DNA of 64,000 nt, from contig CM032659.1 of assembly GCA_019095985.1 (NCBI GenBank), positions 19,723,049 to 19,787,048 on the forward strand, in the 5' to 3' direction. The position numbers and the translations under genes were made by a program. The notes beneath the pieces are model-generated. The model worked only from the letters and a program-made list of their open reading frames with translations. It did not search any database and was not told the origin of the DNA. The DNA is from Streblospio benedicti (lineage: Eukaryota > Annelida > Polychaeta > Spionida > Spionidae). Shown here one piece after another: positions 25,509 through 38,331 of the stretch. Each line of letters starts with the position of its first letter. The first letter of the stretch is position 1.

Positions 25509-28500
25509 AAATCGAAGAGGAAATACCTCAGTGTTGCTGGTCACAGCAATATTTCTGATGGTCGCTGCAAGTCTGCTGATAGCTGGCCAACTAATGCTAC
25601 AGAGGGCTATGGTTAATGTCACCACTACTACCACGCCTCCAACAACCACCACAGAGATGTTCATAACCATCAAGCCTGTTACTCGTCCGCCTGTGGTAAT
25701 AATTATTATTTTACTGGTATATCAGATAATTCAGATTTTCTAGATATATTGTCAAATATTAAGGTGAACATGCTACTCTAGAAACTTATCTCTGGTTGCT
25801 ATCACTGGCTTGATTCTGTGTGATTTTCAATGAAGGTCAAGATTAGCTGGGAAAGTGCCACTAGCTACAAGTAATCCTGAAAAATACACTTTTTTCAAGA
25901 AAAAAAATTGACATATTCGTAAATACGAGCAGATGAGTGTTTAATCTGTACCATGACACTGTTGAGTATCTGGGCCACCAGCTCTCATAACCTAGCATTC
26001 AAGCCCGTGTATATGTTCAGTTGCATCCTTTCAAGTGTTTTATCATTACTAATAATTTTGAATAAATTTTAAACAAAAACTATCCTGCAACTTTCAATTA
26101 AGCCAAATGTCAAGAAAGTGATTTTATCTTCAATTACGAAAGAAACAAATCAACATGAGGTGATATCAGCTACATTTAAAAAATTATTGAATGTACTTTT
26201 GAAGTATTTGGGGGAAACTTTCAAAACAGAATATTTCGTAGTAAAATTGTTCATGTCTTCACTGTTGTTGTGAATCGCATTAATTGGGCTATATCTACAT
26301 TTGAAAAGCCTAGATATTTAATTTTGGTACATAGATATATAAGGCACTGGTCTCACATCATGTGACATGATCCAAAGCCTGAGATGATCAATTCAGTTGC
26401 CAAAAGCCTAGCGACTTAATTGATAAACTTTTGGAATAGCCCTAAGGGGGTTTAACATGGGTTCAAAACTACTAGTACTAATAATGAATTCATTGTTTAA
26501 AATCATTTCATTATACTTGTCATCTAAAATATTTCTTTCTCAAACTCATAACATTTTAAATCGACAGACTACAAGTATATTTTCCTTTGAGCGATGCCAG
26601 TAGTTTCCTAACTTCAGAAACATTTGCACGTATTTGAGGGTTTATAGTGTCTTGTTTATTTTGTTCACAGAAACCAAAGGAAAACTTTGAAGGACGTGCA
26701 GTAGCAGGAGACTTTTACCTTTCTGGCTCATTCAAAAATCACACAGACCTTAAAGATGCTCAGAAACTCCTGGCAGAGTATGTATCTTTTTTTTTAAAAC
26801 AATGGTAATCAGTTACACATGTAGCACAATGTTATGTTATACATTTGTGATAATGATCAAAATTTTTTTCCTGATTATTAGAACTAGATTCTATTCATTA
26901 TAAGTAAAACAAATTTTTGAGTCACCATACAAACACAACTGGGTACATTGAAGGCTGGATAGGCTGTTATATAATTGTTTAATAGTGGTATTAAATTTGC
27001 ATTTAAACCTAATCTTTTAATATCTATTTAGTTCCATTGTTGTTGACCAAGAAAGACCAATCTTTAAAACACCAGTCTTTCTTGGTACCACAGCTTCAGT
27101 TTTCATCATACAAATACCGTATATCTCCAAACCAGCAACATTGTAGCATTAAAAATATCTATAGGACATTTTGCCTGCTTTTCTATAAATGCTTTTTTAA
27201 TTAAGCACTTAAATTTGCATATTCACACAGAGAAATGGCAATACATAGTCTCTAGGGTCAAAAAATACTCACATAACAAATAATGTTAAATATTTCTTAT
27301 TTTTTAACATGTTACATGTCCACGCAGGCAATTGACCAAGCATACTCGCAAGTGTAATGAGACGAAGCGCTTTGGGGACTATGACGTGTGCATGAGTGAC
27401 AAGTACAAGCTCAGCGGCCCGGACTGTCTCGCCTACTCTTTTGGGTGAGCGCTCAGTTATATTTTTACCATTTCATTTGAACACGATTGAAAATTATTTC
27501 ATTCATAACACCCTCGTTCTGCTAATTTTTGTTTTACTTTTGGCCTTTCTTTTACATATCCAATGAATCGTCAACTTTTTTCCAGCATCATACTGCATGT
27601 AAACGAAATTCAATATTCCGCGTTTTTTTTCCTCACTGCTATGCCACTATGCATCTTACCCACAATCCCAACTCCAAGAAGACCTGTTACAATTTGTCAA
27701 ATTATTTGGTCACTTACATTCATCTTTCAGAGTCAAAGATGGCTGGCAATTTGATGAGGAAATGCAAAAGCATGGCTGTGAAGTCCGCTCATTTGATCCA
27801 AGGTGAACTAAGCTTTATATAATTTTGATCTTATTTGAACCTGTGAAGCGTGAACCAAATACTATTAGTTTTGACTTTTTTGTTACATTGATTGATTTAC
27901 TTCTCCATAAGAATTGATTTTCTTTGTATATATCACTTCTCTTGCAATGCTTTACATTTGTGGCTTCAACTCTTTGTACACTGTTGATTTCAGTCTTCAT
28001 AAAGATTGTAAAGAGCTCTAATTTATGGTAATAAACCTTTGTCATCTTGCATCTTAATAACATCCTGGGCAGGTGCTATTATTCATGATATAATCAATTA
28101 CCAATAGGAACTTATACCTGTCATTTTTTGCCAGACTGTTGTTGTCTCAACAGCAGAATGCAAACCCTTAGATGGTCACATAAAGGCCTACACTGTCCTG
28201 AAATGAACTGCGGTACCAGCTAGGACCTGTTCCCGTCTACTTGTCTGTGCTGTCACATGACAGGCACCACCATGGCAGTCATGTGGCCATCTAACGATCT
28301 GAATTCTGTTGAGACAACTGCGAAAATCTTGCCAAAAATGATCCTATGGGGAACTACATGTAATTGTATTCGTATTTTGTCATCTTGTTTATAGCATCGG
28401 CAAGTCGAGTCACCGCGTCAGGGAGCATCATTACTTTGAGCCTTTTGGTCTGTGGGGCGAAGATACGACCAACGCTAAGGGATGGAAACTGCACACACTC

Positions 28501-28538
28501 GATAAAGTCACGGCCTTGATGCATCACTCAGAGGTATG

Positions 28539-28594
<56 letters not shown>

Positions 28595-29914
28595 CATTGA
28601 TTTGTCTGTCTCTGGCTATTTGACTGGCTGTGTTGTAGAGATGAGGTGCATGTCTGGAAGCTTAACACATTGGACAAAGTTATCGAGATGATGCCAGGTA
28701 AAGCAATGTAGGTACTGGTATGCCTGGCAGGTGTGGAGGCAGGCTCAACGTCTCTCCCCATGCAGCTATCATCTATTCCACTAATAGAGATCAAATTTCA
28801 ACTAAACCTATCATTGACAGCATCATTTGCGAATGAAATATGATGACAATAGCTCAATTTTTATAAGATTATTATTCGTATGTTTGAAGGTGGCGAATGG
28901 TTGGCTCTCAGACTCAAGCCATGTTCATGTTTGGCACACATCATTGGCATAATTAAGCCTCTCAATAAGCTGTTTTTTGGGGCCTCTGCTGCTGCAGTAC
29001 ATAGCAGTTATACAGTACTGTTTTAGATACATGAACAAACTACTTTTTCAGCGAGTGATTGACGTGCTGAAGATCGATGCCGAGGGGGGCGAATGGCCGG
29101 CTCTCAAACAGTGGCTCACGTACGGTTACGGACTGGGGGCTGTCAAGCAACTCGTGGTGCAATTACACTCACCAAAATTCATGGTACGGACACTATATAT
29201 ATGAATAATGCTTATGATAAATATTTATTTGCAATTGTACAATTCGGGGTCAGGATTACTCTCATTTGCTCGTATTGGCTAGTGAAAACTTGTGGCGGAC
29301 GAGTAAGAATTTTTAGCAACTCGTCCCTCAATCCTCAACCTTCTGATCACCGAGTCCAACTCCCTATCCACCCGGCCACAGGACACATGTTTTGACTATA
29401 GTCTAGAAATCATTATTTTGTCTTGCCTTTTGTCGTCAAGACTAAATGATAAACTAACTGTGAAAGATGAAGCTAAAATACATGTACATAGTACGAATGA
29501 GCAGACATTAAAACAAGACCGCACACAATTTCCGTCCATAATGCAAACTTTCTCTGAAATTCCATATTGATGACGAGATCTCACCAAAACATGAAGGCAA
29601 CGCGTTCTTCTGACACAAGTCTCCTTGTAACTTATCTATTCTGCTTTCAGGGCTTTGGAAACGCAACCAAGACGAACAAGACGAACCTGACACTCTCGAA
29701 CTACGCTGCGATGACCACCAGCCTCAACGGCCTGCGAGACCAGCTTGACCTCCACCTGCACAGCCACCGTCTACTCGGAGGGGAGTGCTGCAAACACTAT
29801 GCGCCCATGCTACCAGCCGGCTCCGGTAACCTGAAAGAGGACTTGTGCTGCCTCCAAGTGTCGTATGTGAATATTCGTTGGCCATGGGGAGATAAAAAGA
29901 GCAAGGACGATTAA
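25509..29914 (+). CDS. METTL24: METTL24-like secretory-pathway methyltransferase (seven exons, N-terminus missing)
   Basis: Putative SAM-dependent methyltransferase of the METTL24/Methyltransf_22 (FkbM-like) family; substrate unknown. Exons with GT-AG borders and consistent phases: 25509-25695, 26671-26777, 27328-27444, 27731-27802, 28395-28533, 29052-29183, 29651-29914. They give about 339 residues; human METTL24 is about 366. The first visible exon encodes NRRGNTS, a hydrophobic segment (VLLVTAIFLMVAASLLI), then a Thr/Pro-rich stem, so the protein looks like a type II membrane protein. Core motifs: KRFGDYDVCM, CLAYSFG, GCEVRSFDPS, WKLHTLDKV and VIDVLKIDAEGGEWPAL; KIDxEGxE is the family hallmark. 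It ends SYVNIRW and a lysine-rich tail. The frame at 25509 is open and lacks an ATG, and an acceptor (TTTCTCATGTAG) precedes it, so a start exon lies upstream. The symbol is by family, not proven orthology. Confidence 0.88.
28540..28592. repeat. (GGCT)13 microsatellite beside a splice donor
   Basis: About thirteen GGCT units start seven bases after the exon border at 28533/28534 (donor GTATGTG). The array lies in the intron between exons five and six of the METTL24-like gene. The Ala-Ser-Gln-Pro repeat frame on the minus strand is an artefact. Confidence 0.97.
28639..28697 (+). pseudogene. Duplicate of methyltransferase exon five, 3' half, within the intron
   Basis: Between a plausible acceptor (TGTTGTAG) and donor (GTAAAG), 59 nt encode RDEVHVWKLNTLDKVIEMMP when joined in the same phase as true exon five, which ends WKLHTLDKVTALMHHSE. 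Over the 39 nt aligned about 27 match, and five of the eight codon pairs that differ only at wobble or synonymous positions keep the same residue, so the copy was once under protein-level selection. Its end phase differs from true exon five, so it would not splice in frame to exon six. It is either a relic or a rare alternative exon. Confidence 0.6.
28886..28915 (+). pseudogene. Relic duplicate of methyltransferase exon six core
   Basis: These 30 nt encode EGGEWLALRL, against EGGEWPALKQ in true exon six (from 29052). The preceding VLKIDA part of the core motif is gone and no acceptor fits, so this piece is dead. With the copy at 28639-28697 it suggests that a pair of exons was duplicated together. 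Confidence 0.55.
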
Positions 29915-31403
29915 GATTTCTGGTTAGTAGCCTAGAGGCTAAAACAGTAGTTTGTTTGGGGTTGTGTTTTTTGTGGGGGTGGGGGGGTATTTTAGAAGTT
30001 AGTGATCTGAAGATGATGATATGGCCAATATGGGTGTTAGAAGGTTTGTTGTACTAATTAATGAGATATATAAATGATAGTTGTTCAATGAGAATGCCTC
30101 CTTACTTTGTATGAAGTCACTATGCTAATATGGCCAAAACCAGTCTGTTGTTGGAGTAGTATTTTACCACAGAGGGATTTTTGTAGCAAAGTAAATAAAG
30201 CCTGTTAATGATTTTTACAACTATGGATACCTTGGGTTAAATATGAGACTCAACCACAATCAATTGGATTGTACTGTTTTCTGTTATCTTATGTTTAGAT
30301 AATAATTACACTAATAAGGCTTTATACATCTGTATTATGAATAATTTTTATTATAAAAATATAATCATTTGTTGCTTAAAAGTTGCAAAAAAGGTCTTGA
30401 AAATGAATTTTTGAAGCTTGTTCACTTGGTTTGTAATTTTGCTTTAAAGTTTAACTTTTAAGGCTACAGTCGACTTTATATGACATGACAGTCGAATGCG
30501 TTGTTTAGAAAAATTGTAAGTTTCTAGTTACTCCAAACCACCGTGATTTTCCCCGACGCTTCATCACGTCATATACCATTGCATGTAATCGTAGCAGTGT
30601 GGACAGGGCTTTAGAACAAAAGACCTTGCATGAGATAATGATCCTGGTGTTGCTTTGATTTATGTGATTGTATTTTCTGTAAACAAAGAATTAATTCATT
30701 GTTTCAGTAAAAAGTATGTACTATTGTAAATAACTCAGAATTAATCATCTAATTTCTGGGGAAAAAATAACTGTAATGTTTTTGCTTTGTTTTATGTGAT
30801 CATCTTTTCTGTAAAAAAGATATAATTCCATTAGTGTGTTTTACAGAAACAGATAAGCTACACATATTGTAAATCACTGTATTTAGTAATCTAATTGTTT
30901 ATGCCTGTTCTTGTGTCAAAGTATGTTTTCCCCTCATCGAAAGTTTTATTAACCCTTTACTGACACGTTAGATTTTGATGCCTGCTATTTCAGACTGGAA
31001 CAGCCTGAAATAAGCTCAAATTTACCAAAATAGCATGCCAGACAGCAGTGATGACAGTGAATCAGATATCAATTGTTGATGTGACCATATTTGGGGATTT
31101 ATTCCATTTACTGCTCTGGCCTTTGAAGGGTTAATAAGTACTGGTAGATTTAATAGTTTTGTTTTTAATAGTTTTTAAGAAGTTATATAATGTAATATTG
31201 TAATAGATTAATGTTTTCACCCTGTGAATGCAGGTATCAATTTTAGTGTTGTGAACTGTTTGTAAATAGTACGTTCATTTTGTGGAAACAATTGCTTTCA
31301 TGTTGTGAAAACAAAAGAGAAAGTGTATTTTTGTATTCTTAATAAACTAATAAAATATTTTAGTCCAATTTTATTCTAAAAATTCTTACTACGTGTAAAT
31401 AAA
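29915..31403 (+). other. 3' untranslated region and polyadenylation signals of the METTL24-like gene
   Basis: The stop is at 29912-29914. AATAAA hexamers lie at 30194-30199, 31341-31346, 31349-31354 and 31398-31403, so a short (about 0.3 kb) and a long (about 1.4 kb) 3' UTR are both possible. A TTAA-flanked MITE would sit inside the long form. Confidence 0.5.
30949..31134. mobile_element. TTAA-flanked MITE, piggyBac-like
   Basis: TTAA borders at 30949-30952 and 31131-31134 enclose inverted ends CCCTTTACTGAC (left) and CCCTTCAAAGG (right, opposite strand). The left end matches the element at 2871-3020. No coding capacity. Confidence 0.45.
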
Positions 31404-33292
31404 CTACAGTTAGATACATTTTTCTCTGACAAGTTGTATTTTTATGTAAATGAGCCAAATAACCATTCTCTTTTCGTTAATCTACGAAGCAGGCCTACCA
31501 AAATGTCAATCTCTGTATGATATCTATCTACTGTTCATACAGATATTAAATCACCAATTTCATCTACAATGGAAACTTCATTAATTGATCAACTTGTAGT
31601 GATGATGTGTTAAATGATGTCAATGAGGTAGAACCCCCAATCATAATTCATACGACCACCTGTCAGGCCATCACTCAATCCCAACCCTTCATAAATCAGC
31701 CACCTCCATCAGACCCCCAGGTGCTCTTTATACTCTACATACATGTAGTATAGTGTATTATGGTTACAAATTTTATCAATTTTTCATATCCCATTCAGAA
31801 CAGGCTTGGTAATGACTGTAGAGCAGATATAGGCGTTCGTCAGATCAAATATAACAACTAGTACATCATTTGACGTGATCTAAAGAGCTTTGAAAACATA
31901 TTTAATCACTTCAATGTTTAAATTTACTCACATGTATATTCTATATATGTATGGGTATTACATTCACTGATGCTGTAATTACAGTTGTCTTTGGATCAGG
32001 CATCATCTGGGAAGTTCAAGCTTTGATTTCTCTAGTCTGCTATAAAAACTATACTAACCGATCACATGTCTACATAGGGCTTACACGTGTACTTGACTTC
32101 TTTTTTAAATCAAAAAAAACATATGTTGCTCTAAATCTTGATGGAACATCCTGTAATTCATTTACCATGCAGACAAAATAAGTGGGTTAGATTAGCCCAT
32201 AGAACGTCAAATCAAATCATAGAGATCATTTCGAACATTGTGGGAATTTCCTAATCCCATTTCTAGGAACATGTACACCTCATTTGCATGTTAACTACTT
32301 CCGGCAAATTCATTTCCGAATTTGCACTATTTGGGGTGACAAACCTTGAAAAGGGTCGTCTGGTTTTAACCAAAGTCTGGGTTAATTGGCTCGACTTTAG
32401 TCACGGACACCAGAACAAGACGGTTTTTGCACTGGCAGATCCATGATTTTATGAATAGGGGTGCTAACCGCATAATTAAAATGATGCATTCAAGAAGTTT
32501 TTAATGCATAAAGCTGCAAAAGTATGACGAAAATCTTCCAAGAGCGTTATTATTTGTTCTAGAAAAAAATAGGGGCGCTTGGAACCTACTAGTACTCCCC
32601 AACCTGATGCTAGGGAAGAAGATCCAGAAATTCCCAGAACTGGGTATGGGCAGGATGCCCACAACCACCACCACCAACACCCAAATGGTCAGGGTCTTGC
32701 TCAATATACTTGCACTTTTTCATGGTACCATTCCAAAGCTGGCCTCAAGTGGACATAATAGACAGGTTGTCTCATTATGGAGTTGATGGAAGTTTGGGAG
32801 CACAAATAATAGCAGTGATAGACAATGGAAAACTGCACATACATTACATAGGTCCTTATGCTTTACACCGGTTTTGTTTACAGTGTTTGGTGTTTAGATA
32901 TATAATAGCATGAATATAATTCATACACATAAACGGAAAACCACTTCATTTCTCACACGGAAGCAACTTGCTGATTTATGCGGCAACTGTTTGAGATGGA
33001 GACATCCATCGAATACGTGATCCATCTCAAAGTCAGATACATTCTGTAGACATGCAACAGGTGACCTCATCGCATATATGGCAGACTTTGGTGGAGAACA
33101 CTTCAGTTTTTAGACAGTGTGCTTGTCACTGTTTGCTTTGTTTCCCTAGAACACAACGCATTTCAAAAGCATTTTCAACTATGGACACGAGCCATTCAAA
33201 ACATCTCTTTGGCGCATACTCTTTCAGAATTGACATAGAACTTCTTCAAATTTCAAGCTACGGACAGATGAATATATCGTGGTAAAACATTA

Positions 33293-33470
33293 CATAGGCA
33301 GATCCAGGGAGCGCGGGGCTGGGGGGGCACCCCAAATCCCTTTTCAATCAAAATACTTAATTTTCATGGGGTTTTTTTTACATGTCCACCATCGATCGCG
33401 CGTACAAACCCATGAAATCCCTTACGAGCGCAACCCCCCCCCCTTTTCCCATCCTCTAGATCTGCCCGTG
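33293..33470. mobile_element. MITE with GGCAGATCCAGG ends and a 5-bp target duplication
   Basis: The left end CATAGGCAGATCCAGG and right end TAGATCTGCCCGTG are inverted copies. CATTA is found directly on both sides (33288-33292 and 33471-33475), a perfect 5-bp target duplication. Family members are at 38979-39147, 42240-42402, 43663-43784 and 55438-55560. The shared interior includes ATGGGTTTCGTATGCGC (here on the opposite strand). No coding capacity. The CANNGGCNGATCC end looks hAT-like, but hAT elements usually make 8-bp duplications, so the superfamily stays open. Confidence 0.65.
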
Positions 33471-36400
33471 CATTAAACAACTTCATCGTGTCTGAAAAGG
33501 GAACCAACATCATGATATCTCTCCATAAAAGGCGCAATGCAATCAAAGAATGCGATGAAATTGTACACATGAAAGAGTTGACATCCTAGAGGCACCACGG
33601 ATATCTACATGGGTTAAAGTAAGCAGGGGAAATTGCCGTTTCTTATCATGCGTGAGCTGACACTTGATTTTTAAACCTCTCAAAGAACTTGAGCTCTTTT
33701 CAAATATGCGTACTTAAACGTAGAAAGGAGGCACATGACTATCATAATGTTTTACCAAATGTCTTTAATAACATCGACACGGAAGTAGTCATTTATTTTC
33801 GGACCCCATAGAAGGCTATCACGCCATAGTAATATGACGTATGAAGTGGGGATCTCGTCAAATCTCGTAGAATGACGAGACCTTGCGTGATATATTGGAC
33901 GAATTGTCCGTTTATTAGAATGGTCAACAAGTTCCCTTAACAAAACACATGCTTCATCTTCAGTGACAAGGTTGAATTCTCAGAATCCAATATATCTGCA
34001 AGGTTGTTTTTCATGCGTTTCTTACATGTATGTTTCTGGTCTGACACTATTTGTGATGTTTGAGCACTTGACAATGTCATGGGGTAAATTACGAAAACTA
34101 ACAAGGTACTTTGAGCAATTAAAATTCGGAACTAACTAGTGAAACCCGAGGATATATCAAGTGGCAGTTGCAGTGGCATAACGTGGCATGTTGACATGGT
34201 ATTTTGCACTTTCTTCTACTATAAACGTTGCAAGCCACGGTTGCTATTTAATATAATGGTATATGGAACCCCTCACCATGCTGTTGACGTGGACATTTAC
34301 ACTTTCCTCTGGGGATCAGAAATTCAGATAGTGAAAACAATATATATAAAACAGTAGTAATACAGATGATATCACTTAATTGCATATCTGATAATTGCAT
34401 AACAATGCTTAATTACATAAAGATTGTAAAACCACTTGTTAATTAATATACTTTAAAACATACTGATAATTGCATATATTGCTTAATCGCATAAAATGTG
34501 TGTGGACGGAGGTTATGCAATTGAGCAATCCCGTCTGTACATCACATGTGTCACGGCCAATATTAAGTACTATTACCTCTGAAATAGTCTACGATTTATG
34601 AAGCAGACTCTAAATTTGTGTGAAACGTTTATACATTGTCTGGCTGGATGACTAAAATGTTTCATTTGATTTCTATTCATATGCAGAAGACCGTGTACAA
34701 ATTTGCCATTTTTCGTTATGACAAATGTCAACTTCATCTGTATAACTATTATCTTAGCCAACAGCTCTAAGCCTAAGAATGTGATCTATTGAAAGACAGC
34801 TAATTTTGAATCACCTTTTATTCATAGTATACATGGGCCATGTATTTTGCAAATTCCGATTGAGTATATATCCTGCCCTCGTGAATGACTGTCCCATCCT
34901 TCATTGATATTAATGCTTTGCAGAATTCTGTTTTCATGGGGCCAGTCTCATAAATATACCAAGCTACGTCCTACAAGATGATTTATTCAATTATGCGTCT
35001 ATTTTCGCTCCGGTCCACGGGGGTAGCAAAAGTGCACGTCCTTACTGATTTTAGTCAAGTCCTTTTTCTAGAAATTAAGATTTTTTTTTTATTGTATCTA
35101 TGCTTCCTAGGTTGAGATTCGAATCCACGATGATAATTAACTAAGCTCTATGTAGAGAGATAGAGGTCCCGTCGGGGCCACTTTATATTTTAGAGATTGT
35201 CTACTAAGTCATTAAAGTGATAGGAACATGTTTGTTATAGACACAAAGGATATAAGAACTTGTTAAAACTGAATGAATTTATTGACTTTAACAACCACCT
35301 AATACGTTGAGAATGCTCCTGAATGCAACCTAACAACTCCATATTTTGTGCGTACCTTAGAAAGAAGCCTGCTACCCCTGCCATCAACGCTGTCTTCATA
35401 AGGGGTAAGTTGACAAAATATGATGTATGGTAATTTTTACTGGGCAGTAAATGGGAAAATGTGAGATGATCCTTGAGACGCCAACCTCTTGCCACGTGAA
35501 GAGATTAACCTACGACTCAATGCGGGATTATAACCATGAGTTGTTAATACTGATAGTAGATCAATATTAATCCCACCAAGGTGCCTTAATCCGAGGGAGG
35601 GGGCACTCAGGTTATGAGCGTTGGTACTCCCCAGTACTATGAGATAGATTTTTTTTATTTTTTGCAATACTGAAGACGCCTCTTTCTCCCCACCTCAATT
35701 CATCCAAGACGCCACTTTTCTAAATCTTCAGCAATAGGAAATTCTAGAAAGTTTAATATTGGTTTACAATATTGTTTACATGTATAAGTCAGTGTCCAAA
35801 AGAAAACAAGACAAACTTTATGAAGACATAATTATATCGGTGTAATTGATACATATATTGAATCTATTTCAATTTCCAGATCCTATCTACGACCCTCTTT
35901 TGTCATACACTCGGGTGAATATCTGGTAGGTATGCTACTCATGATGTTCAGAACAGTGGGTCCTAAAACAGAATAAAAAGAGTCTTAAATTTCTATAGCA
36001 TGAAAAATGGGGGTCGTCTTAATACTTCTGTAACATGTGCATACTTAACAAGTCAAGTTTTAAATGGTACACATCAACTGATACACTTCATACATTGCAT
36101 AAAAAGAAGTAAAGTTGAGCTTAAGAAGAAGACGAATATTCAACGTTCTAAAATTTCCCATAGCTGTAGAAATAGAAAGGATGAGGGGGGTTCTTGTGTG
36201 AATTTGGGGTGGGGAGGGGTGGTACTGCGCAAATTAAGAAAGGGGGTCTATCAACGCTCATCGCTTGAGATGCCCCCCTTCACCCCTTCGGGAGCCATTA
36301 AACGGCCTTGACATTCATTGTTTGTCAAAGGTACAAGGGAACATGATTTAGAGGAAATCGATGCTAGGAACTATTCATAAATTACCCGCATGTCGGATTG

Positions 36401-38294
36401 GGAGAGAGTAAATTTGGGGGTGCTGTCAAGACATAGAGCGGGGGTGGGATGGAGGGATGGCGGGGGTACTATTAGAACAGTGTGGGTAGATATTGGTATT
36501 CGTTACTGCTGCAAAGGGGGGTGGGATAGGGGATGAAGTGGGAAGTGACGAAAGATGGCAAATTCAGTAACAATAATGATAGTTGGCAGACAAAGCAATT
36601 TTTGTAGGCTGGAAATGGGCTTTGTTCATGGTTTTCCTAGGGCTATTGCTAGTACTTTATGTCCAAATTATGCTGTTCTTTCGTAGCTTTGCCAATGCAC
36701 GCCATCACTGCTGGCCGATTACAAAAGTGTCCCAATGGCAGGAGGAAATAGAATAGCGCTGGGAAGGCTTTTCTGATAATAAAACTAAGATGCAGGAGGC
36801 TGTAACGTTTTGTGTACCAGAGGCCTACATTATGTGCAGACAATAAACTACATACTATGTAATTCTCACACAATATGCTCATGTACATCATGCATTAGCT
36901 CAAGGCCAACACCATGTATGTTTTCTTTTATTTATTTTTTTTGTATGAGAGGCCTACATTTTACAAAGCCGCTAAATCACCCTCCAAAAAGTCCATGTGT
37001 AAGAAACTCAAGCGTACACTATTGTGTCATAGATTGCTAACCTTCCTCCAAGATTCATCATAAGAAGGCCCTTTTAACCTATCAGGGGAGCAATGGAGGG
37101 TATATTCTGATGAGCTCCCTAACAAAGGAATACAAACTGCTGTCTTTATAGCAGACGATTATGGTACATAGTGTGGGGATTTCCCCCAGATGTGGCTCTC
37201 CTTTCAAACTTACAATGACAGGAATTTGGAGGATTAGGCAGTAGATTGTCAGACTTGTTGGTAAGTAAAATTCATGTATGGGTGGGTGGGCTAGTGAGTT
37301 AATGAGTGAGTGTTTCATAATTATCATGGTCTTCTCATTTGCATCATAATTATCATTAGATGAATTTATTGCATATGCTAGTTTTGTTTTTTACTCTATA
37401 CACGTTTTCATATGACGTTTTTGCATTCGCTGATGTAACTTTAAGCCACATTAACAAGCGATGGTACAGAGTTGAACCTTGTGTAGCATAAAATAACATC
37501 GCGCTGTTGATTTTTACTGATATGAACTAGTGGAAGTTTCGTGGTGCAGAAATGACGCCAAATGCAATTTGTAAGTAAGTCATAGAGATGAGTTCTCGAT
37601 GTTCCAAATCTGACATGACAGGTCATCTGTCTCTACGTCGGTTCAAGCGATTGATTGGTAAAAAGTATGTTTCTAGTCATTAACTTTTACACATCGTTGC
37701 ATAGCTGTAGTGGCAGATTCTTAAGAGGTGGCCATTTTTATGGCCTGGAGGAGTTTGAAAAACAACAACATTATGTTATGATTTTCAGGCCTTCCGACTA
37801 AATTTGTTTGAAAATTTCAGCCCCCACCCTCATCCCTACAATTACTCCCAGTTTTGTGAGTTTTTTTTACACCACTAAAAGTACACCGCAGATTTTCAAG
37901 CCTCCAAAATAAAACAGCCCCACCCCCTAGTATTTCCATACCGCCAGACTTTGGCATGGTAAATGGTGGCTCCCTTAGGGACCGCCTTCGTCTTGTAGCT
38001 TGTAACTGAAAGGAGTGCTACGCACCATCCAATCACTACATTTCATCCAGGCCTATATTATATACACCCCTGCATAGGTTACAATCAACAAGACCAGTTT
38101 TGCGCTTGTGACAACCTACAAAAGTACATTTTGAACGTCTTCAAGCAGTGCACCACAACAGCTTATATCTATAGAAGAAAAACCACAGTCTAAGATCGTA
38201 CGTGCACGTTTAAACGCGTTTACAAGAGAGACATTCTGAAAAGACAGTAACCTTCAGACCCCGTCTAGGGGCGCCTGAATCCACCTGCCCGACT

Positions 38295-38331
38295 CACGTG
38301 GTCATCTAATCCCCACGTGATTCAGCACGTG
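38295..38331. promoter_or_regulatory. Cluster of three CACGTG E-boxes
   Basis: CACGTG occurs at 38295-38300, 38314-38319 and 38326-38331, within a locally CpG-rich stretch (about 38220-38420). Such clusters bind bHLH factors of the USF/MITF/MYC type in animals. No exon could be identified next to it, so its target is unknown and it may be fortuitous. Confidence 0.3.

Noticed and set aside
25531-25743. Start of the methyltransferase at 25531
   Set aside because: The codon there is GTG, not ATG, and the frame is open upstream to an acceptor site at 25508, so this is an internal exon.
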